Translations under genes and position numbers: made by a program
DNA from: Adiantum capillus-veneris
Lineage: Eukaryota; Streptophyta; Polypodiopsida; Polypodiales; Pteridaceae
Length of the DNA stretch: 64,000 nucleotides
Direction: 5' to 3'
Assembly (NCBI GenBank): GCA_014529385.2
Contig: CM043954.1
Coordinates: 4,038,501 to 4,102,500 of the forward strand
In this document: positions 42,832 through 53,870 of the stretch, one piece after another
Layout: the number at the start of each line of letters is the position of its first letter
Position numbering within the stretch: position 1 is the stretch's first letter
The notes under the pieces: model-generated
Seen by the model: only the letters and a program-made list of their open reading frames with translations
The model's database searches: none
What the model was told of the DNA's origin: nothing

Positions 42832-44215
42832 TTTGATATTAACGTGTGATTTGTTGCAAAATTACCTAATAATGCCCTTAGAAATCATCAATAGGGGAAA
42901 TTTAACTGATAATATCTCCCCGCTGAGTGTAAATAATGTATATACTATCAAAAACTCATCAAAAAATAGTCCTTTTTGGTTATTTTTCATCAATTTTCTT
43001 GATAATTGAGACTTAAAAATGGAGAAACCCAACAAAAAACAATGAAGCTGTGTTTTTTCAATGGATTTTCTTAATTATTAGATTTTTACTTTGCTTTTTT
43101 GGTGCATTTTGTTATTTTCTTTTATTTTCCAATAAACACGTCAAAAATTAATAATAAATAGCAACGGAGCTCAGATGGAAAAACTGAAGATACGGTGGTG
43201 ATAAAAAAGACAAGGCGGACAAGCACAAAAAATTTCAATCAAATCGGCAGATGGAAGCGGGAAGCCTAAATTAGGCGGCCATGCCTACTTTTGCAGAATT
43301 CTTGCAGAATGAGCTACAAGGATCCGATTGGGGAAATCTTTGAGTCTAACATAGATTTCACGGCCTAGTAAGACTAACAAGGGAATCTGGGAAAAATTGG
43401 TTCGGGAAGTCCGAGTATAGATACCCAAGGTAGCTTCAAAATCACCTCATTTCCACTTGTTGCCTTTGGAGAGAGAGCTTTCGACCCTCTTCGCGCGTAT
43501 TTTTGGAGTCCACATTCACCTGTTTTCAGTGCCGTCTCATACGAGACATGAGGGGTAAGTTCTTTACTCATCAATGATCCATTTTGTGCGGTTGGTAGCT
43601 AGTTTAAACCCCTAGAAAAAACCCTAGAATTCGAGCAGTGCACAAAGACCTACAACCAAAAATCGACCATAGCGGCCTGTCAACTCAACCAAATCGGATG
43701 AGATTTGAATTGTAGAATGACCCAACATAATAGAGCACTTCTATAGCAACAGTTGACCATTCGGCAAGGGTCGAGGGGGTCCTAAGTAGAAAAGCTAGGT
43801 TTTTGACAGATGCTAGAATTGGATTCTGACTCCACAGACAGCTTACCTATGAGGTCTATATACAATGTATACGATTGGTTTTGTAAAATCAATCAAGCAA
43901 AGACCTCAAAAATTAGAAAACGGCTCGAAGGCTGCAAAGCGTCAAATTCGACATACGAGGTCAAATTGACTCCAAATGGGCCAAAATTGGATGAGTTGCT
44001 TCACGACTATGTTGCAGACAAGTCCATAGCCTCAAAAGTGACTAACCAACTCAACAGGCAGTGTAGTCACAAAAATAGGTGACTTCAGAGTCGACAAAGC
44101 ACAAAGTGATGCCAGCAAGACCAAGCTTTACCAAATTCAATTTAGGACTTCTTTCAGGTGTATAGAATGTGTTTAGGTCAAAATTTATAAGTTTTGCAAG
44201 AAAATGTTGACTGTT
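42832..44215 (+). other. Gypsy 3' region or leader of ORF-X element
   Basis: No LTR pair can be matched here. A 90-codon frame at 43810-44082 (SIYNVYDWFCKINQAKTSKI) is unrecognised. The stretch 43140-43600 has LTR-like features (short AT-rich, then ACGAGACATGAGGGG) but no partner copy. Confidence 0.4.
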
Positions 44216-44813
44216 GTAAATAATCGCGTTTATTTACTTTTGCACTATTTTGGCTTGAAAATTGCACCATCACCTCATCTACAATTGTACACACTAATTA
44301 CATGCCAAATTTCAAGTATGAGCCAAAAAGATCAAATATAACTTGAGAAATTGCCAAAAAAACGCAAACAAGTCCTTGCAAGCCAATTTCTGAGTTATGA
44401 GCCACATTTTGATCCAAATCACCTCATATCACATACACAAGGTCTATACCATGCCTAGAACCAAGTTGTACCAAAAAATGTTCATTTTGGTAGAAAAGTT
44501 AACAATCGCGATTATTTATTTTTTGGTCAAAAAGGGAGAAATTTACAACTTTGCCATCATAGATCCAAAGTACATGCTGTCCTAAGTCCACTAGCCAAGT
44601 TTGAACAAATTTGGAGCTCAAAATCTCAAAATTTCTATACATCTACTATTTCAGAGGCCTAAAGCCTAAATCTGGCACCATTTTCACCTTGTGCATCCAA
44701 ATGGGCCCATATTTCACTAAGAGTATCTCTTTGGTATATACTTCAAGCTTGTTGTGCCAAATTTGCAAAAAGTTCAAAAAATTACTCAGCTGTAAATAAT
44801 CGTGATTATTTAC
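44216..44813 (+). repeat. Second cluster of phased palindromes
   Basis: Copies of the palindrome in the gypsy leader occur at 44216-44237 (one arm base changed), 44498-44519 (diverged) and 44792-44813 (perfect); spacings 282 and 294. The flanking text has the same CCAAATTTG/TTGTACCA style as the leader at 33000-34700. Confidence 0.85.
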
Positions 44814-45000
44814 TTTTGTTGCAATTCTTTGTTTGGACTTCATAATTTTGTTCTTTACATGTTTTTTTGCATCTATGCATGTTCAAAAATTGATTTGAAG
44901 CAAATTGGACCAAATTTGATCAGCATTTCAGAGTGAAGGACATTTCATAGAAAATTTGCCAAATTTGCTAACTTGACACTCTATTCACTCAACAGGAGCT

Positions 45001-46161
45001 ATGAAAGCCGCAGAGAGGGCCAAGAAGAAACTTTTGCAAAAGGAGAAGCTGCAAGAGCTACCGCCATATCAACTGGACCCCGATTCAATCAAAACTGCCA
45101 AAGCGACATACCCATCAAAGGAATAGCTTGAAGAGCATAATACAACAGTGTTCACAGGTAGATCCAAGAGCGAAGAAGGACATCAGGTAGAGCTACAACT
45201 TATACCAAAAGAAGTATATGATGTCGCCGCAAAGCCCGAGACCAAAGAAGCCAACAGGAGGCTTGGTCTGAAATAATTTTATGAACAAGAGCCGTGTGGA
45301 GTGGACTTCCAAAAAGCGTATGAGCTCTTGTCCACGATCAAAGAAGATGGAACCGCTCAAATCTCTGAGAACAAAGTTGAAGTGGTGATTACCAAAGAGA
45401 TAGTGGCAGAAGCACTCAAACTGCCAATAAAGGGAATGACCATGAGGCACGGGATAGAAAGACGATAGGAACTTTCACCAAGGAAACCGCCGTTGCCACA
45501 TTTGCCGACCTCATCCACAAACAGGTGGAGGAACCCACAAGGTTATATCACCAACACTTCCACTTCCTCACCAAGGTATACGACACCCAATCATGCGGTT
45601 GCCACAACCTTTACGCAAGTCCTCAAATCAACAACAGGCAACCAATTGACCATGCACAATATGTTTTGTCCACATTGAAATAGATAAAGGAAGAAGGAAA
45701 AATCACATATATGGGTGCACCAGAGGTTCTGACCAGGATTGCTTACCATGCTATCGGTATGGCTGACAACTTGTCGCTTGCCCCAGATCAAAACACTTGG
45801 ATAGTGTCAGCACAACCCTCCCCTCGAGCTACAAGATCTAGAAAGAGAACATACAAGTCTAACGAAGAGTCTGCTGAGCGCTCGCTAGAACGGCATAGCA
45901 GTGAGAGCTTTGAAATGAGGAACGAAGAGCACGGATTGAAGAAATGAAGAGAAAATCCATGGAAGCACACAAGGAGAAACCGATACTAAAACAATCTCGA
46001 TTTGAAAGAGAGAAGCACTCTTACGAATGCAACCACCAAGCACAAGGCAAGGACTCGGCAAAGTGGGTACCCATTGAACTCAAATGGGCAAGAACAAAGC
46101 ACCATGCCAGGAAACAAGCCGAAGGTCCCACAGGTTTACTAGAAAAAATGAATCAAGAAGC
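45001..46161 (+). pseudogene. ORF-X copy 2, first part (unknown retroelement protein)
   Basis: ATG 45001 opens a lysine-rich start (MKAAERAKKKLLQKEKLQEL) followed by VDFQKAYELLSTIKEDGTAQ, VVITKEIVAEALKLPIKGMT, then after a frameshift YHQHFHFLTKVYDTQ and APEVLTRIAYHAIGMADN, and a basic tail. The two central blocks match the copy at 7864. No known enzyme motif is seen. It is preceded by gypsy-type palindromes, so it is probably the protein of a non-autonomous partner or an extra ORF of the same gypsy family. Interrupted by stops and by the copia at 46162. Confidence 0.5.
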
Positions 46162-46388
46162 TATTGGAATTAGGAGTTGCAGAGAAACGCACATAGCTTG
46201 GAGAAGACGAAGGAAGCTCAAGGCACACAATAGAGAGTGTGTTACTTAGTGTGCAATTGGAAAGATAGATATCCCTAGAGTGATGGGCGTATATACAATG
46301 CACGGGGGGGAAAACCTCCTAAAGAGGGAAAAAATGCCCCGACGCTCCTAGTGTGTTCACACACATCACTATCACATGTATGGTAACA
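46162..46388 (-). repeat. 3' LTR of family-A copia
   Basis: Plus-strand text starts TATTGGAATTAGGAGTTGC (TA where the other LTRs have TG) and ends ATGGTAACA. The internal polypurine tract reads CCAAGGGGGATT on the minus strand. Confidence 0.9.
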
Positions 46389-46402
46389 AATCCCCCTTGG
46401 AG

Positions 46403-47355
46403 TGATGCGGTGAACGAGAGCTGGCACATGAGTAAAGGGAAGTGCCATGCCCTGAGTACATGATCAGTCCACAAAGGGGAGCAAGCCCAAAGCTTTGCGG
46501 AAAGCTTCAAGCTTCTCATGAGATAATGCCTTTGTGAAAAGATCTGCAAGGTTGTCCTGTGTTGGCACATAAGCCAAGCTGATCTCTCCTGCTGAGAGCC
46601 TCTCCCTGACATAGTTGTAATGCACCTCAATGTGCTTTGTGTGAGCATGAAAAATTGGGTTCCTCGCAACTGCCAATGCGCTCTGACTATCAGTGTAGAT
46701 AGTGTTGGCAGTGTCCTGTCCAACACCCAAATCATCCATAAGGCGTCTGAGCCATACACACAACCGTAGCTGTGAAGACTGCCCTCTACTCAGCCTCACA
46801 ACTTGAAGTGGCCACAGTAGGTTTCTTCTTGCTCAACCATGATATACATGAACTTCCAAGCATGAAACAAAAACCACTTGTGGACACTCTCGTGTCAAAA
46901 CAACCAACCCAATCTGAATCCGAAAAAGCATGTAAGTCTGGCGGCAATGATCCCCCCTTGGGATAAAACAAGCCAAGTTGTAAAGTGCCACTAAGGTAGC
47001 GGAAAATCCTCTTGACAGCCTGCCAATGCTTAGACCCTGGGCTATGCATAAATCTGCTGACTTGTGAGACTGCAAACTGAATATCTGGCCTCGTGTTGCA
47101 TGCATAAATGAGGCATCGAACAACAGTTTGGTAAAGAGTGACATTAGCAGGATCGCCAGCATCATGTAGACTCAACTTCAAACCTGTTTCCATGGGAGTG
47201 GCAGTAGGTTTGCAATCCTCAAGTCCAAACTTACATAGCAATGTCTCTATGTAACTTTTCTGACACAAGGCAATACCACCATCACATTGCTTAAACTGTA
47301 TACCCAAGTAATGATGCAACAGCCCCAAATCTTTCATCTTTAAAGTAACATTCAA
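46403..47355 (-). pseudogene. Copia RT C-terminus and RNase H
   Basis: Frames 46786-47355 and 46464-46799 encode MKDLGLLHHYLGIQFKQCDG, YQTVVRCLIYACNTRPDIQF, QAVKRIFRYLSGTLQLGLFY, then FSDSDWVGCFDTRVSTSGFC (RNase H core), and finally KHIEVHYNYVRERLSAGEIS. One frame change near 46790 separates them. The end at FRKALGLLPFVD is the natural C-terminus, conserved in the truncated copy. Confidence 0.9.
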
Positions 47356-48140
47356 ATAAGCCTTGAATTCAGCAATATGTCTCTCATTTGGTCCAGTGAT
47401 CGCAAATCATCGACATAAAGAACCACAACGAGAAGTACATCACCCTCACGCTTTACATACAATGTTCTTTCTGTTGGACTGTTACGAAAGCCTCGTTTAA
47501 CCAAATGAGTGTCAACTTTCTCATACCAAGCACGAGGAGATTGCTTCAACCCATACAAAGCCTTCTTACATCTGCACACTTTGTCCTCTTGTCCTTTTAT
47601 GACAAAACCGCGAGGTTGCGTTACATAAACTTCCTCAAATATGTCACCATTCAAGAAAGCAGTAACAATGTCTGATTGATGTACATCCCAACCAAAATTA
47701 GTTGCCAATACACATAGAAAACGCATAGTAGTCATACGACAAGTGGGAGCAAAAGTCTCTTCATAATCTAGGCCTTTTTGTTGTGCATAACCCTTTGCAA
47801 CAAGTCAAGCCTTATGGCGATCGATCTCACCATTTAGCTTACGTTTCAACTTGTAAACCCACTTCGTACCAATGGATTTTTGCCAGGAGGCAAATCACGT
47901 AAAGTTCATGTGTCATTTTCTATAAGTGCATCATATTCTGGTTGCATGACAGCCATCCAATTTTTTGAATTTTGTGCTTCATCAAAAGACAGAGGCTCCT
48001 CAACATCATGTAAGCTAGACACAGTCAAAGCATAACAATCTAATGCATAAGATGCATTGCGAGAGCCTGAACGAGTACGAATAGACAAAGGTGCATCCAA
48101 TTTACTGTCACGCAAAGTGTGCACCAACCATTTTGGCATA
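47352..48140 (-). pseudogene. Copia reverse transcriptase
   Basis: The N-terminal part (47906-48139) has PLSFDEAQNSKNWMAVMQPE. The next part (47352-47735) has DVHQSDIVTAFLNGDIFEEV with the first catalytic Asp, KKALYGLKQSPRAWYEKVD, and VVLYVDD, the intact active site. A frameshift follows directly after YVDDL. Stops near 47800-47880 break the frame between the two parts. Confidence 0.9.
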
Positions 48141-48270
48141 CCTCTAGCCTGCTCATTTTCAGCCCTTTCCTCATCAAGTACATCATGTACATCTGCATCA
48201 GTAATAGGCTAATCTGTAACATTTTGAGAAACCCCCATAGGCTATACATTTGCCTCATCGGAAATTACAC

Positions 48271-49376
48271 TCATATTTCCACCACTGAAAAGAGGCAACA
48301 AAGTGCATAAATGTCCTGTGAGCTTACACTACTGCCTCTAGTACATGACAACAAGGGCTGAACAGAATCTTCCACAAACACTACATCCCATGAAACCAGA
48401 ATACGCTTTGTTTGCGGATGATATAACCTGTGACCTTTGCTTTCAGCACTATAACCAACAAAAATACATTTGATAGCCTTATCATCCAATTTTTTGCGCG
48501 TGTTTGTGGCACCAAAGCATATGCCAAACAACCAAAAACACACATGTGCTCAATAGAAGGCTTTCTATCATTCCATGCTTCATATGGAGTAATAGACTGC
48601 AAAGCTTTTGTAGGACACATGTTAAGTACATAAGTGGCACACATGATGGCCTCAAGCCAAAAAGAATGCGGCAAAGCTTGACTTTTGACCATACATCATG
48701 CCATTTCCGTCAGTGACCTGTTTTTCCTCTTAGCAACACCATTTTGCTGAGGTGTATAAGGAACTATACATTGGTGTTTTATCCCACGACTAGCCAGAAA
48801 TGCATTAAATCCATGAGACATATACTCCCCCCCTCGATTGGAACGGAGGGTGCCCATAGTATATTTCGAGACATTTTCAACCATAGCCAAAAATTGTTTG
48901 AAGCACATCAAAACTTTGGACTTCGCTTTAAGCGGAAATACCCATGCATGCCTGGAGTAATCATCAATGAAAGTCACGAAGTAAAGGTAATTTCCCAAGG
49001 ACGGAGTTTGCATGGGTCCACAAACATCACTATGCACAAGCTGCAACTTGCATGTGGCCCGAATTGAACCATCCTTTGGAAACTTAGAATGTTGCATCTT
49101 ACCCAAAATACAACCTTCACAAACATGTTTGACAAGTGCTTCAAGAGGCGGCAAAGAAGCAACCATATCAGATTTCTGCAAAGACAGCAAACTGGCAAAA
49201 TTCAGATGATCAAAACATGCATGCCAAAGTTTTGCATCTGAAATAGCCCTTGAATCTGCAACAGCATTTGCAAAATTTTTTCCACACTTGTCATACAAAG
49301 TGAGCTTATACAGCCCACGGCACAAAAGGCCAGATACAACAATTTCATACCAAAACTGAGACCATGAACTGTACAT
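48271..49376 (-). pseudogene. Copia integrase
   Basis: Zinc-binding part: LWHACFDHLNFASL and CEGCILGK. Core: LVHSDVCGPM and FIDDYSRHAWVF carry the two Asp. The third position reads PQQNGVAKRKNRS, with AAG (Lys, at 48729-48731) in place of the family's catalytic Glu. The C-terminal part continues in 48381-48692 (FWLEAIMCATYVLNMCPTKA) and 48271-48543 (CIFVGYSAESKGHRLYHPQT), the usual copia post-core text. The Glu-to-Lys change alone would abolish integration. Confidence 0.9.
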
Positions 49377-49395
49377 CTGTCATCCACAAATTTGA

Positions 49396-50738
49396 CTACA
49401 AGTCCAAGTCTAGCAAGTGCGGATATAGACAAGAGATTCTTCTTGATCCCAAGTACATAAAGTGCATAACCAGTGTGAAGGAACTGTCATTTGCAGCAGT
49501 AAGCACAATCTTTCCAACTCCCTGAACCGGATAAGAGGCATTGTTGGCATAAGTGACTGAATTCCCATGAGGGACAAACTCGAGAGAGGTAAACAATTCA
49601 CGATGTGAGGTAATGTGCTTTGTAGCACCACTGTCAAAATACCACACATGTGAATCTGTAGCAACTGACAAGTATGCATCATGGACAACAGGATTGTAAG
49701 TGCACTCTGCGCTAAAAGCCCATTCTACATCAACATCAGCATCACAGTTTCCTTTCATAGAAGACTCAACGATGGCTGCATTTGTAGTGGAACCAGCATT
49801 TGCAGTGCAACCACCCTCTTTCTTCTTAGCCTCTTTCGCCTTCAACTTAGGACACGACTTGATCAAGTGATCATTGGCTTTACAATAATGACAACACATC
49901 TTCTTTTTTCCCTTGTCACCATTATTTCTAGACGAATTTCTGCCAGCAAAAGCATTAGGAACAAAAGTTTTGCCACTCGCAGCAGAACCATAAGAAGTGG
50001 CTGCATTGCTGTTACCACCCTTTCTTTGAGAAGCAATAAAAGCCTGTTCAACTGCACGCTGCCTAGTCTTGTTTTTTCTAGAAAGTGACTCTTGCAACAC
50101 CAATGTGCATAATGCATCAAACTTGACAACTTGACGATTTCCTTGGGTCATAAGTCTCCACGTACTAGCAAAAGTGTGGTAAGAATCTGGTAAGGCATCA
50201 AGAAAAGTCTACACAAGGGAACTGTCTGAAATGACTTCACCTGCAGAAATAATTTACTCATTGATATCCTTGACACCAGCAAGAAAAGTCTCCATATCAT
50301 CTTCCTCATGCATAATCTTTGACTCTAGCTCTTTATGCAGCAAAGGAATTTTTGCCTCATTGCGGCTTGCATAAAGACCTGCTAGAATATCCAAAACCTG
50401 TTTTGCAATTTTGCTGAACGAATGTGAGGAACAATGGTGCGCTTCACAGACAACGCAATCAATGCATGAGCCTGCACATCCTTTACATCCCAACGAGCTT
50501 GTTCTGTCGTAGGCAAGACATCTCTAATAGCAGCAATTCTTGCAACAAGACCTGCAACATCCTCAACATGGCCTACATCCTCAGAACCAGGACGTACATC
50601 AATGCCCTAAACAATGTTCCAGACGCCCTTTGACACAAGAACATGTTGCATCATATATGCCCACATAGGGTAGTTGTCCCCGTCCAACCTGTCCTCAGCA
50701 GCAAACATCTTGAACCCATTTGTGTTGTTGTCAGCCAT
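49396..50738 (-). pseudogene. Copia gag and protease
   Basis: Start at ATG 50738 (MADNNTNGFKMFAAEDRLDG) followed by NYPMWAYMMQHVLVSKGVWN, a stop, the capsid helices, and KIMHEEDDMETFLAGVKDIN. A zinc knuckle CCHYCKANDHLIKSC lies near 49890 and the protease active site WYFDSGATKHIT near 49640. A frameshift near 49470 breaks the link to integrase. This is the gag type with a UBN2-like capsid. Confidence 0.9.
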
Positions 50739-51086
50739 GGTAAATGATGCACCTGATGTGAAAACTGCCTGAAAATAGGAGAAACAGAGCGGAGACAACA
50801 TGTGCTATATAGCACAAACCGTAGAAGACTTTGAGGAACCTGTTATGCAGAAAACGGCACTGACAAAAATTCTGCATAAAATGACGAAATTGCATGTGCA
50901 GACCTGCATGTAGTGGAAACGGAGGCCGAAAGGAGCCCATATCAAAAATTTGAGCAAATCGAGCTCTACGAGATCTCCCGAAATATTTTTTGACCTACGA
51001 ACGCTCACCAAACCTCATTGAAATTTGAGAAAGTGAGCAGGCGTATGCTAGAGCAGCTGGCGACTAAGCCTGGGAGGACACAACTT

Positions 51087-51098
51087 GCTCTGATACCA
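51087..51098 (-). other. Primer-binding site (initiator tRNA-Met) of family-A copia
   Basis: Minus-strand TGGTATCAGAGC, two bases from the LTR, complementary to initiator tRNA-Met. Confidence 0.92.
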
Positions 51099-51100
51099 AT

Positions 51101-51328
51101 TGTTGGAATTAGGGTTGCAGAGAAACGCACCCATCTTGGAGAAGACGAAGGAAGTTCAAGGCACACAATAGAGAGTGGGTTACTTAGTGTGCAATTGGAA
51201 AGATAGATAGCCCTAGAGTGATGGGCATATATACAATGCACAGGGGAAAAAACCTCCTAAAGAGGGAAAAAATGCCCCGACGGTCCTAGTGTGTTCACAC
51301 ACATCACTACTACATGTATATGGTAACA
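51101..51328 (-). repeat. 5' LTR of family-A copia
   Basis: TGTTGGAATTAGGG to ATGGTAACA on the plus strand. Nearly identical to the LTRs at 46162 and 5469. Confidence 0.92.
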
Positions 51329-51941
51329 GAATTAAAAGATTTGAAGCTGAGAGAAGCCCAAGAAAGGGAACGGAAAGCTAAAGAGGCGACAAAACATCAA
51401 TAGCAAGCAGAGGAAGCAATTGCAGGAGAAGCACCGCATGATCAAGGTGATGTGTCTCTCCGACCTTCTTCACCTGTTTCAGAACAGCATGATCACCCCA
51501 TGCCGAGCCCACCACCTTCACCAAGAGCAGCAAAAAGAGCAAGACAAAGATCAAGAAAGGGCAGCGAGTCCCGCACAAGAGGACACCACAAAGTTTGTTC
51601 ACACAAGAGAACATGAGTCCGAGAAAACACCTTCTACCTCAGCACAACAAGAAAATACCAAGACATCCATGAAGCCTCAAGATGACACAATAGAAGAAGA
51701 TCAGCCACAACCTCAAGAGCAACATCAACCAGCTGCCATGACACAGCCAAAAGATATACAAGAGACTGCAAAAACATCTAGGTAGATAGCAAGAAATGAA
51801 GATTGGCAATCGAACGATGAAGTGGTCTTGCAAGTCAATGAGTATGCCAAGCAAATTCAGGACATGACAGAAAGAATCTGAACAGCCATACTTAGCCGTA
51901 GCACAAGGGCCAAAGAATTAGAGATGGTGATTGACGCACCC
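51329..51941 (+). pseudogene. ORF-X copy 2, C-terminal disordered part
   Basis: Resumes after the copia. Conceptual translation starts ELKDLKLREAQERERKAKEA, then a Pro/Ser patch (PMPSPPPSPRAAKRARQRS) and Gln/Glu-rich text (EEDQPQPQEQHQPA) up to 51780. Low complexity and charged, probably disordered. Stops occur near 51402 and 51783. The join with 46161 is inferred from strand and composition. Confidence 0.45.
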
Positions 51942-52256
51942 CAAGATTCATACAGAGCCGGTTCCCCCTCCAATAGGCATTTGTATTATAGTTTCTCATC
52001 AAGAGAGACTTGGTACAATACAATCTTTGTGTTCCTTGTAACCTTGGTGATGCAATGAATATGGAAAGCTTCATACATCACAAGCATAACATAAACTTTG
52101 TAGAAAGCATTAACTTCCCAAGCCTCAATCCCAAGACCTCAAACACCTTCGAAGGTGGAGAGAGCTAGCGGGGAATGAGGGTAGGGAAAAGAAAGAAGAA
52201 ACATTCCATAGAAGAAAGAAATAGTTCCTCACTTATCATCACTCTTCTTGCTATCA
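51942..52256 (-). repeat. Partial 3' LTR of rearranged gypsy
   Basis: Matches 55950-56261 closely, then ends CTATCA where the other LTR has TTGGCA. The outer 200 bp seen in the right LTR (55748-55948) are absent, so a deletion joined this LTR to ORF-X tail sequence. Confidence 0.8.
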
Positions 52257-53142
52257 GTAATAGCGAATATCTTCCCATGTACTTTAAGTAGTAATGGTCT
52301 TTTGGATCTTTCCTCTTTAACCTCGAGCATACTCTGTAAGAGGTAAGTACTTCTCTAATTGAGAGCGTTGATCTACGTCCATTACATAGGCTTTTAGTAG
52401 ATTCAAGAATCAATAGATTAGTTATTTCACTTTGGTCATGCGTTTGTGGATGATAGGCCGAAAGAGAAATTTAATCTACTTGCTAGGTTCTCAAAGAGAC
52501 CCTTCTAGTAGGATGAATGGAGTCCCCAAGAGATAGTGTTTCCACGTATTTAGGGCATATAGAATAGCTAGTAGCTCTTTTTTGTATTTTTCCAATACTC
52601 ACTTATTGGATTTGAGTCTTTGACTCTCATATGCTATGGCATGCCCTTCTTGAAGCAAAACAGGTCCAAGGCAATCACCACAAGCATCACATTGGACCTC
52701 AAATGGCTTTGGGGGATCTAGTAGTGTGAGCACAGGTTGAGATATAAGCTTCTCCTTAATCTTCTCAAAAGCTTCTTGCTATTTTGCAATCCATGAATAC
52801 TTAACGTCCTTTTTTGTTAAGTCATGTAATGGGCACACATACCTACAAAGCTTCGTACCTCTTGTAGATTCCTTGGATTAGGTCATCTTTTTATTACCTC
52901 TAACTTAGTTGCTTTCATACGGGTGTCATCTTTAGAGATAATGTGACCTAAGTATTGAATCTCTTGTAGGAAAATTTCACTTTTCTTTGATTAAGGAAAA
53001 GCTTATTCTCTCTCACAACTTGAAAGATTACCTAGAGGTGTCACTTGTACTCCTCGAGAGAATTTGAATGGCCTAAAGATTTTTGTCCATCATGAGTTTG
53101 AATGCATTTGGAGCATTTTGCTAGGCCAAAACTTGTATCTTA
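52257..53142 (-). pseudogene. Gypsy RT thumb and RNase H, degenerate
   Basis: Minus-strand translation across stops shows AFEKIKEKLISQPVLTLLDP, PKPFEVQCDACGDCLGPVLL (RNase H Asp in the usual position), and HAIAYESQRLKSNK. These match the RNase H entry of gypsy pol. The text ends near 52450 and passes to LTR without an integrase. Confidence 0.7.
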
Positions 53143-53424
53143 TCAAATAGATCTTCTACTCGTGTCACAGAAAACCTTATTTTGATAGTGATTAGTGATT
53201 TTATTTAGTTCTCTATAGTCGACACACATGTGATATGTGTTGTCTTTCTTTTTCACTAAAAGCAATGGGGAACAAAATGGAGAGGAACTAGACCTCACCA
53301 TCCCTTTTTCCACCGATTCATGCACTTGCCTCATGATCTCCTCTTGTTGAGCTTGTGAAACTCGATAAGGAGGCTTCTTCAAGCGGTGAGCTTCCTGGTA
53401 GGAGCTCAATTGCATGGTCATCAT
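53143..53424 (-). pseudogene. Gypsy RT, fingers region
   Basis: Frame with PPYRVSQAQQEEIMRQVHES, VRSSSSPFCSPLLLVKKKDN and MCVDYRELNKIT, the standard gypsy RT opening. After this the frame collapses and the YxDD motif cannot be found. Confidence 0.85.
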
Positions 53425-53472
53425 CCCTAGTTTTGGAGGTAGCTCACTAGGGATATCATCAATGAAAACATC

Positions 53473-53870
53473 TTAGAATCCATTTAGGAAATTAGACAAC
53501 TCTAAAATTCCTCTTGATTCCCTTTCTTGGGTGTTCCCCAACTCATTAGCATTTATGTACATGCTCTTTTCACTGTAGGTGAAGTAGATTCTCCTTTCAA
53601 GGAGCTTCATGTTGGAAGCCATGCAGCTAAACCATGGTTCCCAAAAAATAACATCCTCATGTTTGAGAGGGGAGATAAATAAATCCTCTTTGTCCACATA
53701 GCTTTGGACATGAAGCCTCAATTTTCCAATTGAGGGGGTAATTGAGATGTCTTATCCCTTGATAGATCCATGGGCTTTTAATGTATCTCCCATCTCGTGG
53801 GCTTGTATGCCTAGCTTGGTGGTCAACTCCATGGATATGAAGTTGTGAGTTATGAACCAGGGTCAAACAA
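53473..53870 (-). pseudogene. Gypsy protease remnant
   Basis: Minus-strand text after gag reads HDAFILFDPGS then HNFIS (protease active-site context, with DPG where DSG or DTG is expected), followed by KLGIQAHEMGDTLKAHGS-like text. The downstream frame (53473-53721) contains DLFISPLKHEDVIFWEPWFS, where ILG.PWF is expected. Both catalytic motifs are altered. Confidence 0.65.

Larger units (their letters stand above)
46162..51328 (-). mobile_element. Family-A Ty1/copia element, nearly full length
   Basis: LTRs of 227-228 bp (46162-46388, 51101-51328) share the TTGGAATTAG and GGTAACA ends. Primer site at 51087-51098, polypurine tract at 46389-46402. Internal order on the minus strand is gag, zinc knuckle, protease, integrase, RT, RNase H: the copia order. 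Flanks GAAGC and GAATT are an imperfect duplication. It interrupts ORF-X copy 2. Several stops and frameshifts make it inactive. Confidence 0.92.

Noticed and set aside
42834-43800. 3' LTR of the gypsy element
   Set aside because: It follows a purine tract, but I could not match any of it to the presumed 5' LTR at 31942-32832, so it is listed only as an unassigned stretch.
46162-51328. Endogenous pararetrovirus (caulimovirid) origin for the pol-bearing regions
   Set aside because: LTRs, primer sites and integrase domains are present and the gene order is copia or gypsy. No movement-protein motif was seen.
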